Shown here in pieces: positions 1 to 10,981 of a DNA stretch of 64,000 nt. Each line of letters starts with the position of its first letter. The stretch's first letter is position 1. The translations under genes were made by a program, and so were the position numbers. This stretch comes from Peromyscus leucopus (lineage: Eukaryota > Chordata > Mammalia > Rodentia > Cricetidae). The stretch spans positions 147,275,165-147,339,164 of the forward strand of contig NC_051063.1 in NCBI RefSeq assembly GCF_004664715.2, written 5' to 3'. The notes below the pieces were generated by a model. It saw only the letters and a list, made by a program, of their open reading frames with translations, did no database searches and had not been told where the DNA came from.

Positions 1-347
1 AAATAATAACCAGGTCATAATCACACCTAACATGATATAACTATCCCTCAAACTGCCACAAATGCACTAGGAATTTAAGAATTTAAGTGGCAATGTCCCT
101 TGAGGGACATTCTTATAGCATCTCAAACTTAAATATGATGACCACCGAAATTCTCTTAATTGATATTATATTATATGATAAAGAAATTGAGGAAAGAGAA
201 CACAAATAGCTGTACAAATACAACAAAATACAATAAACATTTATGACAACTATAATCCTTGTTTCTGTGACTGGTCATATGGCCTTAGCTAGTATTTAGA
301 ACTTCTTCCCTCTACTACCCATTCTGTATTTCCTCCACCCTCAGCAA
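1..347 (-). mobile_element. ERV-L 3' noncoding internal region
   Basis: This AT-rich sequence directly follows the dUTPase reading frame in the minus-strand orientation. Its beginning resembles the segment between pol and the 3' LTR of ERV-L elements. The 3' LTR itself is not seen and would lie left of the window. Confidence 0.45.
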
Positions 348-832
348 GTGCCTCAGCAGGTCTTGGTTCTTTTCCCGGGGGGAGTGAACCACACCTTCAT
401 TCCTGAAGGGTCTGTGACCTTTGTCATCCTGCCTGGATTAGGATGTTGTAGTTTCCAACTGACTTTAATCACAGGACATGGTAGCACCAAGAGATGCCCT
501 AAAGCAGTGGTTCTCAACTTTCCTAATGCTGTCTGTGACCCTTTAACACAGTTCCTCATGTTGTGGTGACCCCAACCATAAAATTATATTCATTGCTACT
601 TCATAACTGTAATCTTGCCACTGTTATGAATCGTAGTGTAAATATCTGATGCATGACCCCAAAGGTGTCGTGACCCACAGGTTGAGGACCACTGCAAAGG
701 ATCTCCTGCACTCCAGACATAATCTTCCTTACTTCCATTGTGGCGAAGCAATCCAATTTCCCCTTGGTAATTCGGATCAATCACCCTTCCTAATACGGTT
801 ATTCCTTTCTTAGACAGCTGGCTCAAGGCCAT
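348..832 (-). pseudogene. ERV-L dUTPase domain, interrupted
   Basis: Two open stretches, 596-832 and 353-559 on the minus strand, carry a dUTPase-like fold signature: a VIDPNYQGEIG strand and, after the interruption, a Gly/Pro-rich tail. A dUTPase placed after integrase is the known arrangement of ERV-L (HERV-L and MuERV-L) and separates it from most other retroviruses. A URR1-like DNA transposon at 505-694 splits the domain, so it cannot be expressed as one protein. Confidence 0.75.
505..694 (-). mobile_element. URR1-like hAT DNA transposon (copy 1)
   Basis: The element begins CAGTGGTTCTCAAC and ends with the inverted form GTTGAGGACCACTG. Its body matches the two other copies in this window. 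The termini are typical of a rodent non-autonomous hAT-Charlie family. It is inserted in the ERV-L dUTPase, so it is younger than the provirus. Confidence 0.75.
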
Positions 833-914
833 CAGAAACCCAAGGTGGCCAGGGGGAAGTCTGAGTTTCCAGTGTCTCCTGGCAGGAGTGTTCCCTGCTC
901 TGGAACTAAAACTT

Positions 915-1740
915 CTAGGCCAGTAGAACTGAAGTTCGAAGGGACAGGAAGTAAAAATTTTCTAATGAGTCACTAGGGGTGATTGTAAGTCTTTCCATGC
1001 CTTGATTCCTGGACCTGTGGATCCTGGCTATGGGAGAAGCCATACCATATATTGGACACTGATTCAAAGCATAGACCACCTTCTGGAGAACCCTGCCCCA
1101 GTCTTCCAGGCTGTTGCCACCTAATTGGTGCTGTAATTGTGTCTTCAAAAGGCCATCCCATCTTTCTATCAGGCCAGCTAATAGATGACCAGGATGGTGG
1201 TGAACATGGTAAGACCTGCGGATTCCATGACCATGGGCCCACTGCTTCACTTATCTGGCTGTGCAGTGAGTTCCTTGGTCAGAAGTGCTACTGTGTGGAA
1301 TACCATGAGGGTAAATAAGGCATTTTGTAAGTCCACAATGGTGGTTTGGGCAGAAGTATTATATGCAAAAAAGGCAAATCCACAACCAGAATTAAGTATC
1401 TACTCCAGAAAGAACAAAGTATTGTCCTTTCCACAGATGAAGTCATCCAATGTAGTCAACCTGCTACCAGACTGCTGGCTGGTCACCCTGGGGAATGGTG
1501 CCATATCTGAGACTCAGTGTTGGCCTCTACTGTTAGGAGATCTGGTACTCAGCAGCAGCTGTAGCCAGGTCAGTCTTGGTGAGTGGCAGTTCATGTTGCT
1601 GAGCTCATGCATAACCCCCATCTCTGCCACCATGGGCATTTTGTTCATGGGACCACTGGGCAGTGATGGGGATGGCTGGAGAAAGAGGCTGACTGTCCAC
1701 AGAATGGTCATCACCCATTGGTCAATCAGAGAGGCCATAT
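915..1740 (-). pseudogene. ERV-L integrase region, decayed
   Basis: The minus-strand open stretch 915-1250 resembles the distal catalytic core and C-terminal part of an ERV-L integrase, including an HHPGHLLAGLIERWDG segment. The region 1250-1740 continues toward the integrase core, broken by stops and frameshifts. It sits between RT-like sequence and the dUTPase in the expected order. No functional protein is possible. Confidence 0.7.
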
Positions 1741-1960
1741 AGCAGTGGGGACCCTAGGATGACTGTGCCTTATAATAAATTTTGGTTTTACTCAAGTACT
1801 GGGCAAGCCTCAATGAAACATTTCACTATTAGGATAAGAATTTATACTGTATCAAGCTGATGATAGAAAAATAAATTAAAAAATGAAAAAAAAAAAAAAG
1901 AAAAAGGCATTTGCTCAATCAATAGCTGCATACAATGTGCCAGGAGATTTGTTAATCTAC
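1741..1960. other. AT-rich junction with A-run inside the provirus
   Basis: An A-rich tract at about 1878-1900 lies in this AT-rich stretch. The distance between RT start and integrase is only a few hundred bases, far less than in an intact ERV-L, so most of RT and RNase H seems to be deleted around here. This is inference from spacing. Confidence 0.5.
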
Positions 1961-2245
1961 TCAAGTAAGGACACCACATATGGTACAGCAGCTGCAATTG
2001 GAGTCACTACTTGATTGAGTTTTTTGAGAGTCAACTGTCATTCTCCATGATCTATCTGCCTTTTGTACTGGCCAGACAGAAGATTTAAAGGGAGATGTGG
2101 TAGGAAGCACCACCCCTGCATCTTTCAAGTCCTTGGTGGTGGCACTAATTTCTGCAATTCCTCCAGGGATGCGACATTGTTTTTGATTTACTATTTTCCC
2201 TGGCAGAGGCAGCTCTAAAGGCTTCCATTTAGCCTTTCCAACCAC
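1961..2245 (-). pseudogene. ERV-L reverse transcriptase N-terminal fragment
   Basis: The open stretch shows an RT palm-entry pattern (IPGGIAEISATTKDLKDAGV, then a WPVQK-type strand) typical of ERV-L pol. It is truncated before the catalytic motif of the palm, and the next recognisable module is integrase. Confidence 0.75.
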
Positions 2246-2365
2246 AGGTCAGGGAACCCATGTGAGAGTTCTGCCAATGTCTAAGTATGTCTATCCTAAT
2301 TATACATCTTAGACTGGGGAAATAACCAAAGGAGGAATTTGGGGACCCACTAGACCTACTGTGAG

Positions 2366-2629
2366 TCAGACTTCAGTCAAAATTCCATGAATCACCTGAC
2401 CTCCATAAGCCCCTACTCTAACTGGAAGGCCACAGTACTTCTTGGGATCTTCCAGAATCAGCGTCAATTCAGAACCAGTAACCAGAAAGTCTGACTGTTT
2501 CCTTTCCCCAGTGCATAGTTGCCTTGTAAAAGGCTGGAGGTCCCTCTGGGGAAGGATTTGGGAAAGGCTAACAGTAGAACTCTTGGGAATTTTATCAAGG
2601 TCCGCACAGGAAACTGGCTGTTTCTTCAT
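2366..2629 (-). pseudogene. ERV-L protease-like region, active site altered
   Basis: The translated stretch contains FLVTGSELTLI, which aligns with the aspartic-protease active-site loop of ERV-L pro. The usual D-T-G is not present: the position reads V-T-G. It lies between gag-like and RT-like sequence, as expected. Confidence 0.6.
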
Positions 2630-3970
2630 TCAAGGTGTTCTAGGTCTGCAAACTAGCTCAAATCTGGAAATTGTTTCATTGACTGAGATTACCTTTAGAC
2701 ACGATCCAATGAAGCCTTTCTTTTATTTGAGAATTTTTCTGCTTATACAGATCAAATAAAAATTCTGTAGGCGTCTTATCTATTTCATGCCTGGAAACAC
2801 CATGACTAACCCAAGTCATGCTATCATAAAAATCACTTTGCCTGTGCTGCCCATCACAATAACAATGATCGCCTTGACCTTGGCAATTCAGTGTCACTGT
2901 GGGGCTCAATTAAAACCATTGCATTTAATTCAGCCAACTGAACAGCAGCACCTCAGACCCTAAGGTCTGGCCCAAGGAAAGGGTGACAACAAGCTCTTCA
3001 GATGTGCTGGGGCCTCTCACCATTTTTGCGTCTATAGGAATCATGAAGGGCGTGTCTTCTGGGCCTTCTCATTGGGGAGGATTAGGTTTTACGCAGCATA
3101 CCCACTCTAGCATTGCAGTTTTCCCAAGCCTTAAAATCCCTTCGTCAACACTAAGCCAAGGGATATCAGGCACCAACAACTCCTTTTTAGCATGTCAACT
3201 TTTGATAAACGCTTCAGCCAACCATTCAAACAAACTTTGGATAACTTTTTCTGTAACTGTGTGAGCTTCCATATTAAACCTAGAATCTCCACTCAGTTGG
3301 CCCGTATCAATAAACTCAGCCTGATCCAAATTTATGTTTTTTCCACCATTATGCCACACGTTTAAAATCCATTCCCACACATATTCCCAGACTTCTGCTT
3401 GAACGGATTAGCAAACTCAATAAGCTCTTCAGTAGTGTAGTGCACCTCCTCATGGACCACACTTCCTTCTTCCCCTCTAGGACCCGCTTTGCCTTAAGTC
3501 TGGTTGTAGGTCTAGGGGCAACTATTGGTGGGCAGTGAGGGACATCAGTATTGTCTTGTCTGGCATCCCCTTCAGGGAAAGTCACTGTTGGTTCAGCAGA
3601 CAATGAAGGATTGATTTTCTCAGTCAAAGGCAGAAAAGGCCATATTCCAGGGGGTGGGGCTGTAAGTACCTCTTCTGCTGAGGGAAGAGAGACTACTTCC
3701 CCAGGCGAGATAAACCCTTGAGATTCCTAGGATGCAAAGTTCTCAGGTTTAATATGGTCCTCCCACACATCCCCATCCCAAGTTACAGGATCTCAGTCTT
3801 GACCCTTTAATGCCCTTACTTTAACCACGGACACCTTCTGAAGCTGGTACTTGAATTTTCACAGTAATTTAGCCAACCTTATAATGAGGGCTTTGGTTTG
3901 ATTTTCTGCAACTTGAGCTCTGTAGAGAGAAGATTCTTTTCCAGAGCACACTTAGAAATCTCTAAACTGA

Positions 3971-4150
3971 GCTGGGCGGCAGTGGTGCATGCCTTTAATC
4001 CCAGCACTCGTGAGGCAGAGCCAGGCAGATCTCTGTAAATTTGAGGCCGGCCTGGCCTACAGAGCAAAATCCAGGACAGGTACCAGAACTACACAGAGAA
4101 ACCCTGTCTTGAAAAACAAAACAAAACAAAACAAAACAAAACAAAAAAAA
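3971..4150 (+). mobile_element. B1 SINE with A-rich (AAAAC)n tail
   Basis: The head GCTGGGCGGCAGTGGTGCAT, the CTTTAATCCCAGCACT box and an ACACAGAGAAACCCTGTCT end identify B1. A 15-bp target-site duplication, GAAATCTCTAAACTG at 3955-3969 and GAAACCTCTAGACTG at 4151-4165 (2 mismatches), flanks it. Confidence 0.9.
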
Positions 4151-4253
4151 GAAACCTCTAGACTGTTAACGAGTATCAAAACTACACAGAGAAACCCTGT
4201 CTTGAAAAACAAAACAAAACAAAAAAGAAACCTCTAGACTGTTAATGAGTATC
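4087..4253 (+). repeat. Tandem duplication of the B1 tail plus target site
   Basis: A block of B1 3' end, AAAAC tail, target-site copy and downstream flank (about 4087-4177) is repeated at about 4180-4253. The second copy has a shorter tail. As a result, the target-site sequence occurs three times, the third at 4227-4241. Confidence 0.85.
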
Positions 4254-4318
4254 TGCAGCCAATCTTATCATCCGATTCTTTGTTGCCCTTTACTGTCCCC
4301 TCCCCCGCGGCCCCCCCC

Positions 4319-4391
4319 CCAGCTGAGGACCGAACCCAGGGCCTTGCACTTGCTAGGCAAGCGCTCTACCACTGAGCTAAATCCCCAGTCC
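4319..4391 (-). mobile_element. ID SINE
   Basis: The reverse complement shows the tRNA-Ala-like A box (TTAGCTCAGTGGTAGAGCG) and B box (GGTTCGGTCC) of ID/BC1 elements. A poly-C run precedes it on the plus strand. Confidence 0.85.
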
Positions 4392-4479
4392 TGAAAGTGC
4401 TAAAAGGGAATTTCATCAGGAGCTCATTCTTTTCCTTTCTCAGTTTATCCAGAGATGGTAGGAGCAACCGACCACCACC

Positions 4480-4757
4480 ATCATTTTCTTTATTTTTCCA
4501 CATTGTCAAAAGTTTTATATACAGAGTCACTAAATCTGTTGACTCTCACAGTTGGTGAGTTCACTTCTTTGGGATTCAAGCTGGAAGACCAGCTGATATC
4601 CCCAGTCTCATGGACTGAGCAACTACTGGATTCTTGGACCTTCTGTTGGTAGACAGTCATTGTTGGACTAGCAGCCTGTAAGCCATTCTAATAAATCATA
4701 TATACATGGGTTCCCCCTATCAGTTCTGGTCCTCTAGAGACCCCTGACTAATACACC
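4480..4757 (+). mobile_element. ERVL-class (MLT2-like) LTR fragment
   Basis: The 3' part has an AATAAA signal at about 4690 and ends TCCTCTAGAGACCCCTGACTAATACA, the typical end of MLT2/ERV-L LTRs. It is on the plus strand, opposite to the adjacent provirus, so it is not that provirus's own 5' LTR. Confidence 0.6.
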
Positions 4758-5299
4758 AGGTGAGCCTGCTGCCTGGGCCACACACTGCTTTCCCCTGTCA
4801 CCTCCTTCCTAAAAGCCAGGGTTCCTCTCTCCCTGAGCTGCCCTGCATCTCCCGAGCCGGATGGAGGGGATTTGGACCGGTTGGCTGATTTGGACTCAGC
4901 TGCTCTAGAGGTCCTTTTGGCTCCTTGCCTCTTTTCACTGCGGCTGCCTTTGAAGATGCTCCGCCCCCAAACTGGATCTAGCTAGTTATCCGCCACTCTG
5001 GGACAGACTAGGTACAGACTAGGTGTCAGCTGGCCTCCTATGGGACACTAGGGTGCACTCAAGGGCCCTTCTATTTGGGTCCTCCACTCCAAAGCATAAA
5101 GGAATTTGGTCTCCGGCTTGTCGCTCTGTAACCAGATTGATAATGACAACATCTGGAGATGCATTTGGGAAGATAGCTAGGAGTAGACATTCTAATAATG
5201 GTCAGGCCCCATGACGGCTTTAGGAGACGTGTAAGTAGAAGAATCGAGGGCGGAGCCAGCACACCAGCTCTGACTCACCACGGGATGCCCCCCTCCACA

Positions 5300-5445
5300 C
5301 TATGATGCAGCAAAAAGGTTTTGCCAGATGCTGGCGACAGACCCTTGGGCTTTCTAGCTTCCAGAACCACAAACCAAGCAAACCTCTAATCATTGTGAAT
5401 GACTCAGCCTTGGGTATTTTGTTATAGCCACCCAAGACAGATTTA
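5300..5445 (+). mobile_element. MaLR (MLT1-like) LTR 3' fragment
   Basis: The sequence CTTCCAGAACCACAAACCAAG, followed by GGTATTTTGTTATAGCCACCC, resembles the 3' end of MLT1-type LTRs. It is diverged. Confidence 0.45.
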
Positions 5446-6387
5446 GGCCTTGCCCCATGTCAGACCCCACATCACCCGAGGCTGCCTTGGCCTGGGCAGC
5501 ATTAGAAGATGTATACGAAGCGGACCTCTTCCTCGTGCATGGACTTCCGAAGGGTCCAGCTGCTTTACACACATAGTGGCTTTAGTCCCTTTACACGTTT
5601 CACAGGTGCACATGTGACTGTGGCACTGAGAGCCTCACACGGCTCCAGGTGCAGAAAGCTCAGCCATGGCGATGACTTTATCCGTCCCGAACTCCTTAGG
5701 ATCAAATTAAAGCTCTATTTCAAACCGCGAAGGCGTCTGGGCTCTTTAACTATGGAGTGATGAACGGTGATTACAGAATGACTGTGGTAACTGAAGGACA
5801 GAGCCCAAGGGCTCTGCAAACCGTCATTTAACCGGGAGTTATTTTGGTCCTATAGGATGTCTCCAAAAACACCCGCAAAAAGCCACCTCACTGAAATCAG
5901 AGTCTTATTTTGGAAGAGAGTTTCAGTCGGACAAACAAAAGGAGCTGCTCTGTCTTCAGGATCAATAGTGTCCAGTGTGGAGGAGGAGACAGAGGAGAGC
6001 CTTCCCAGGAACCACCCTGCAGGAGGGGGCAGAAGGGAGGCTACCACTCAGGAATGGAAGAGAGACTTCATTTTCCTTAAATCCGCAAACACCCACCATA
6101 TATTTCCTGTTCACATCTACAAGTTCCAAAAAGCATAATTTAAAAAAAAAAAAACAAAAAAACAAAACAAAACACAACCCTACAGACAAAGCAGATAAAT
6201 GTCAAAGAAGAAACAGCAAAGGGCCATAGATACATGTGGGGTCTGTTCCCACATAGGACGCATACATGGAGGCCTCAAACCTAGTTACAAAAGCAAGACA
6301 GAGCCTCCCTGCCAGAGGGTGACGATAGAGCCTCATGCTGTGCTCATGTGCTCTTTGAGGCTTTGTTTGTCTGTTTGCAGCCCTGGA

Positions 6388-6452
6388 AACGGAACATCTA
6401 GGGCTTTGCACATCCTAGGAAGCCCTCTACCACTGAGCTATAGCCCTAGCCC
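6388..6452 (-). mobile_element. ID SINE fragment
   Basis: The reverse complement contains the TAGCTCAGTGGTAGAGGGC A box of ID elements. The B-box half is degraded. Confidence 0.65.
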
Positions 6453-6462
6453 AAGTGTTTGG

Positions 6463-6661
6463 TTGTGTGTATGTGCGTGTGTGTGTGTGTGCGTGTGTGT
6501 GTGCGTGCGTGTGTGCGTGCGTGTGTGCGTGCATGTGTGTGTGCGCGCGCGCGCGTGTGTGTGCGTGCGTGTGTGTGTGTGTGTGTGTACGTGTGTGTGT
6601 GCGTGCGTGTGCGTGTGCGTGTGTGCGCGCGCGCGCGCGCTCGTGTGCGTGTGCATGTGTG
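6463..6661. repeat. (TG)n/(CG)n alternating purine-pyrimidine tract, about 199 bp
   Basis: The tract mixes TG, CG, TA and CA steps while keeping strict purine-pyrimidine alternation for nearly all its length, with CG-only runs at about 6543-6555 and 6625-6640. It is broken once, by CT near 6640. Confidence 0.95.
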
Positions 6662-6707
6662 GAGTCCAGAGTGCCACACTAGGTGTTTTGCTCACTTGCT
6701 CCCCCCT

Positions 6708-6930
6708 CTTGTTTTCGAGGCAGGGTCTCTCACTGAACTTGGAGCTCACTGATTGGGCAAGAATGTCTGGCTAGCAAGCTGCAGGGATCTGTCTACCTCT
6801 GCCCTCCCCAGGGCTGCGTTTCAGATGCACCTCAGCACCTGGCTTTTAGGTGGATGTGGTGATCCAAACTCAGATCCCTTATCCTTACGCAGCAAGACAT
6901 TTTCTGACTGAGCCATCTCCTGTTCACCCC
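6708..6930 (-). mobile_element. B4/RSINE1-type SINE
   Basis: The order GAGGCAGGGTCTCTCACTGAA, then GATCCAAACTCAGATCCC, then GACTGAGCCATCTCC is the reverse of a B4 element. Confidence 0.75.
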
Positions 6931-7224
6931 ACGAGTGTTTTATCCTCATTCACGCACATATGAACACCCACACTGCCTCACTCCCTTTATTAACACATCT
7001 CGCAGCCCCCGCTCTGCCCTGCTTTTTCTACTACTGTGCACAGTGGCGGCCATTCTCCTGCTACACTGCAGAGGCGGGGTGTTATTTACTTACATGGTCC
7101 CCCGTGGGTGGCACTTAGGTTGTTTCCCAACCGGTCAAATCGCACATCGTGCTGTGACCCTGCAACCTATGGTGCCAACTTTGGTCACACAAGGAGGGGT
7201 GCAGAGAGGTAGACAGTGTGCATC

Positions 7225-7350
7225 CTGGCCGTGCTTGCTACTAGCTAGGTAACATTCGGGAGAGCTGCTTCATCTCTGCTCTTTAGTTTCTGCATCTAGA
7301 GAAGGGTGATAACAATTCTATGCCTCAGAATACCAGCTGGCACAGAACAA
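7225..7350 (+). mobile_element. MIR SINE
   Basis: The core GCTAGGTAACATTCGGGAGA, CTTTAGTTTCTGCATCTAGA and GGGTGATAACAATTC segments follow the MIR consensus order. The copy is ancient and diverged. Confidence 0.6.
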
Positions 7351-8152
7351 TGCCACCACAGTACGTGACAAGTGAAATCTGGTGAACCTGTCATTTTGTG
7401 TCTTGTTTTGAGGTAGGATCTTGGTGGCTCCTCCTCCTCCTCCTCGGGCCTTCTGTGTGCTGGAACTACATTTGCATCCCGCCATGCTCAGCTCACTTTG
7501 CAGCTTCCAAAGCGTGCTTGCAGGCTACCTTCTTGGAAGCAAGACTGAGTCTTAAAAGGGCTGTGTCCCCTCCCAGCCCGAGCCTGTCAGTGTAACAACT
7601 CTGAGGGGTTAACCTTGCATCTCTCCGCTGTGAGCAGTGGAGCAGCTTTTCGAATGATTAAGCGCGCACACTTTCCTGATTTGACTTGATAAAAAATTGT
7701 AGGCAGTTTATACGCTCAGAAATGTACTTGAACTGTTTGCTCAAAACAAATGCTGAGTCTTCAAAGATGTGTCAAAGCACACTGAAGCCACATCGGCAGT
7801 GAGCCGAGGGGAGCAAGAGGCGGTTTTTTGCTCACAGCTGCTCTGTAGTTTTGTTCTGTCTATCTGCAATATGTTTATGAGTGCCTCTGAGGGGCCAGGT
7901 AGTATGCTAAGAAATCATGGCTCTGAGAAGAAGGGATGCAGCACAGGAAAGGAGTTTGCAGGGAAAGGCAGTAGGACCACAGGAACCTTACATATGCCCC
8001 ACAGTACAATGCCTTTTCCTAATAGGTATGGTTTCCGCAACCCGTCCTAAGGTTACATGTCAAGTTTGGATGTGTGGCTCCCTCTTTTCTTGTACATTGG
8101 TGCTGTTTTTACTTTCCTGCCTTCATAAAGACGTGAAGACAACGGTTCCAGG

Positions 8153-8357
8153 GGCTGGATAGATGGCCTGCTGGCTAAGAGTCCTTGCTGCTCTTGCAGA
8201 GGAGCCAAGGTGGCTTCCCAGCACCATGTCATGTGGCTCATAGCTGCCTGTAGCTAGTGGATCTGATGCCCTCTTCTGGCCTCCACAGCACCTGCACTTG
8301 TGTGCACAAACCTACACACATAGCCACACAAAAAATAAAATAAATCTTAAAAAAGAA
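8153..8357 (+). mobile_element. B3 SINE
   Basis: The element starts GGGGCTGGATAGATGGC, contains GATCTGATGCCCTCTTCTGG, and ends in AAAATAAAATAAATCTTAA. Confidence 0.85.
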
Positions 8358-8759
8358 GGCTATTCCACACAGGGCATAAAACACATGGGAGGAATTTGAA
8401 GATGACTCTTTAAAAAAAGTTATTTTCTGCTACTTATAGAAGACAGATCATTAAACATTGGTGCACATAAAAAAGAAAATAGAAGTCATTCATAGCTGCT
8501 CTGGCATGGGTTTTCCAGGTTACTTTTTAATGCATGGGTATTTTCATGCCTGTGCATTATCTTGCATGCCATCTCCCTCCCACTCAGCGCTACATGATAT
8601 CTACTGCATTCGGGAGTTATTTGTTTACTAGTTCATTGTTTCCAGGGATGTGTCTTTCTTAGTTGGGTATCAGCTTTAGTATATGGCAAGTGTTTGTCAA
8701 ACAATTGATGTTCTACATATGTTCATAGAATGATAAGTTAATAGCTAAAGACATCAGGC

Positions 8760-8762
8760 TCG

Positions 8763-8837
<75 letters not shown>
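8760..8837. repeat. (CT)n then (GT)n compound microsatellite
   Basis: About 45 bp of CT repeat pass directly into about 34 bp of GT repeat. Confidence 0.97.
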
Positions 8838-8838
<1 letters not shown>

Positions 8839-8894
8839 ATACACACACGTGGGGGCAAGAGTTCAATACTAGGTACTGTTTCTCAAGAGCCATC

Positions 8895-9127
8895 AACCTT
8901 GATATTTGGAGACAAGCTCTCACTGGCCTGGAGCTTGACAAACAGACTAGGCTAGCTGACTAGTGAGCCCCCAGGGCCCTCCCCCCCCCCCCGTCTGTTC
9001 TCCCTGTGCTGGGGTTACAGGCACACATGACTATGCTCGGCCTCTCAGGTGGGCACCAGGGATCAAACTCAGGTCCTCATGCTTCCACAGCAAGCCCTTT
9101 CCAGACTGCATTATCTTCCTAGCCCCA
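8895..9127 (-). mobile_element. B4/RSINE1-type SINE
   Basis: GACAAGCTCTCACTGGCCTG near the left end and GATCAAACTCAGGTCCTCAT near the right end are reverse B4 landmarks. A poly-C run at about 8979-8992 interrupts it. Confidence 0.75.
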
Positions 9128-10913
9128 TGATCAGTTCTTAACCAACCCTTTAGCATGGATTATAAGAGAAACCCCCACCCCCCTCTCTGCACATGTGCAG
9201 AACTAGCACTTGGCTACAGTACAGGCAGCTTTCTCTGGGTCGATTCCCTCAAACAGAACCACTGGGTCAGACACGAAGATATCATGGAGGCTTTCATCAC
9301 ATACTGCCAGAAGCCACACACACCTTCCTGGAATCAAAAGCACCCAGGGGGAATGAACAGGGTCACCTGGGAAATCCAGTTCCTGCCATAACCAGATCTT
9401 GCCTATGGTCCCTTCTCCAGGCCCCACTGACACTGAATCAGTCAGGTCAGACACTTGGGACTCAGCAAAGCACATCCAGAAAGGAAGAGCTGCTCCAAGG
9501 TCCTAGTTTGGGGGAGGGGCAAGGAGGTGTTTTCCTCATTTCAATTTTAACATAACCCTCACCTATTGCACCCTTCCCTGGGGATGTGTGAGGACGCAGT
9601 TCCCAGGGGCCAGCTCCCTCAACATTCCCTAGAGGCCATGCTCTCACTGGGAAGGTGAGATGTGAAAATGAGAAAGGACCGAGGAAGAGAAGGCAGGTTC
9701 CTCCATGTCAGCCCGCCTCCACACTTACCAGAATGCTGCCAAGAGGCAGCTGTAGGATTTGGCCCTCCTTTGAGCAAAGCATTTAACTAGAAGGTCTGAG
9801 TCCTTAAGGTCACCAGTAAGCATGCTCAAGTCCCAACTAGTACCACACGGCTGTTTCCAGAAGGGTCTGAAAAGATGCCCCCATCTATATACTTTGGCTG
9901 TCTTGACATCAGATTCCTGAGATCGCAGGAGAAAGACAGTCAAGCCCACCTGCTTACACGCTGGGGCTGGCACCTGGTAGCGATGCTGCTGCCCGGTGCC
10001 AACAACGGAACCTGGGTGACTGTAATTGCCGGGGGCCAAAGATAATCCCTGGCTAATGCCCGTGGAGGCTGCCAATCAACAGCTTTCACTCCATCCATTA
10101 TCTTCCCAATGCGCTTCCCCTGGATGAATGAAATTCCCAACAAGCAAACAGGATTACCCCTATTTTTCAAAGAAAGAACCAATATTAACAGAGGACCGAG
10201 GTTGAGCTCGCAGTATAGGAAAGCGCCAGCAGTCATAAAGCTTTTCTTTGCCCAGATTTTTGAAGTAATCCTTAAAGATCCCTGAGAGAGGAATTTATAA
10301 CTGGAGACAGCATGGGGCATGATGGGAGAGGTTCTGAGGGTTGCAACTGCGAGCTGAGAGTTTGAATACCCAGCCTTTCTTGTTTATACAAGAAGTTACT
10401 AACAATTAAGACTCTTATTAAATCTCCCAGACTCCCAGGTTTCACCCATGTAGGAAGAAACACTTTAGTTGAAACACAATAAAGGAAGAAAGGGCTAGAA
10501 AATCAAGTATGTAAGTTCCAGTTTAATGCTTCAATGAGTGTTTTTTTTTTCTTTTCTTTCCTTCGGGGGTCCAGGGAACTAGTCACCCGAGAGCTACACC
10601 CCAGTCACAAAGTTTAAGCGCCAGGGTTTGGGTGGAAGGAAAGAAGACTGCCCACACCCATTTATAAGAAAACACAAGAACACCCCACACAGGTCAGTTT
10701 TATGGTGTGTGAATTATAACTCAGAGTCTGTTATTCAAAATACTGTGTATGTACTATATATCCACACCGTTGCCTCCACAGCAACATCTACTCAACAAAC
10801 CTAACACATAACTTGAAATGTATTTTAAATCCTCGTTATGGAAAGTAAAAGGAAGATAAAGGGCATCAAGAAAATGGCTTGGAAGAGGGCATACATGCCC
10901 CCCCACACACACA

Positions 10914-10914
<1 letters not shown>

Positions 10915-10978
<64 letters not shown>
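10915..10978. repeat. (GA)n microsatellite
   Basis: An almost perfect GA run of about 62 bp is preceded by a short CA run. Confidence 0.97.

Positions 10979-10981
<3 letters not shown>

Larger units (their letters stand above)
2676..4470 (-). pseudogene. ERV-L gag region, decayed and interrupted by SINEs
   Basis: Short open stretches at 2676-2909, 3195-3380 and 3349-3627 on the minus strand are in the position and order of gag relative to pro and pol. A B1 at about 3971 and an ID at about 4319 are inserted in it. Assignment rests mainly on position and on weak likeness to ERV-L gag. The 5' LTR was not found. Confidence 0.5.

Noticed and set aside
4319..4391. tRNA-Ala gene
   Set aside because: The A and B box similarity is that of an ID SINE. 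The acceptor stem is not intact, and the same element recurs several times in the window.
4480..4757. 5' LTR of the ERV-L provirus
   Set aside because: It is oriented on the plus strand while the provirus is on the minus strand, so it is a separate LTR fragment.
6199..6774. 191-residue open frame rich in Cys and Val
   Set aside because: It is a translation of the TG/CG microsatellite.
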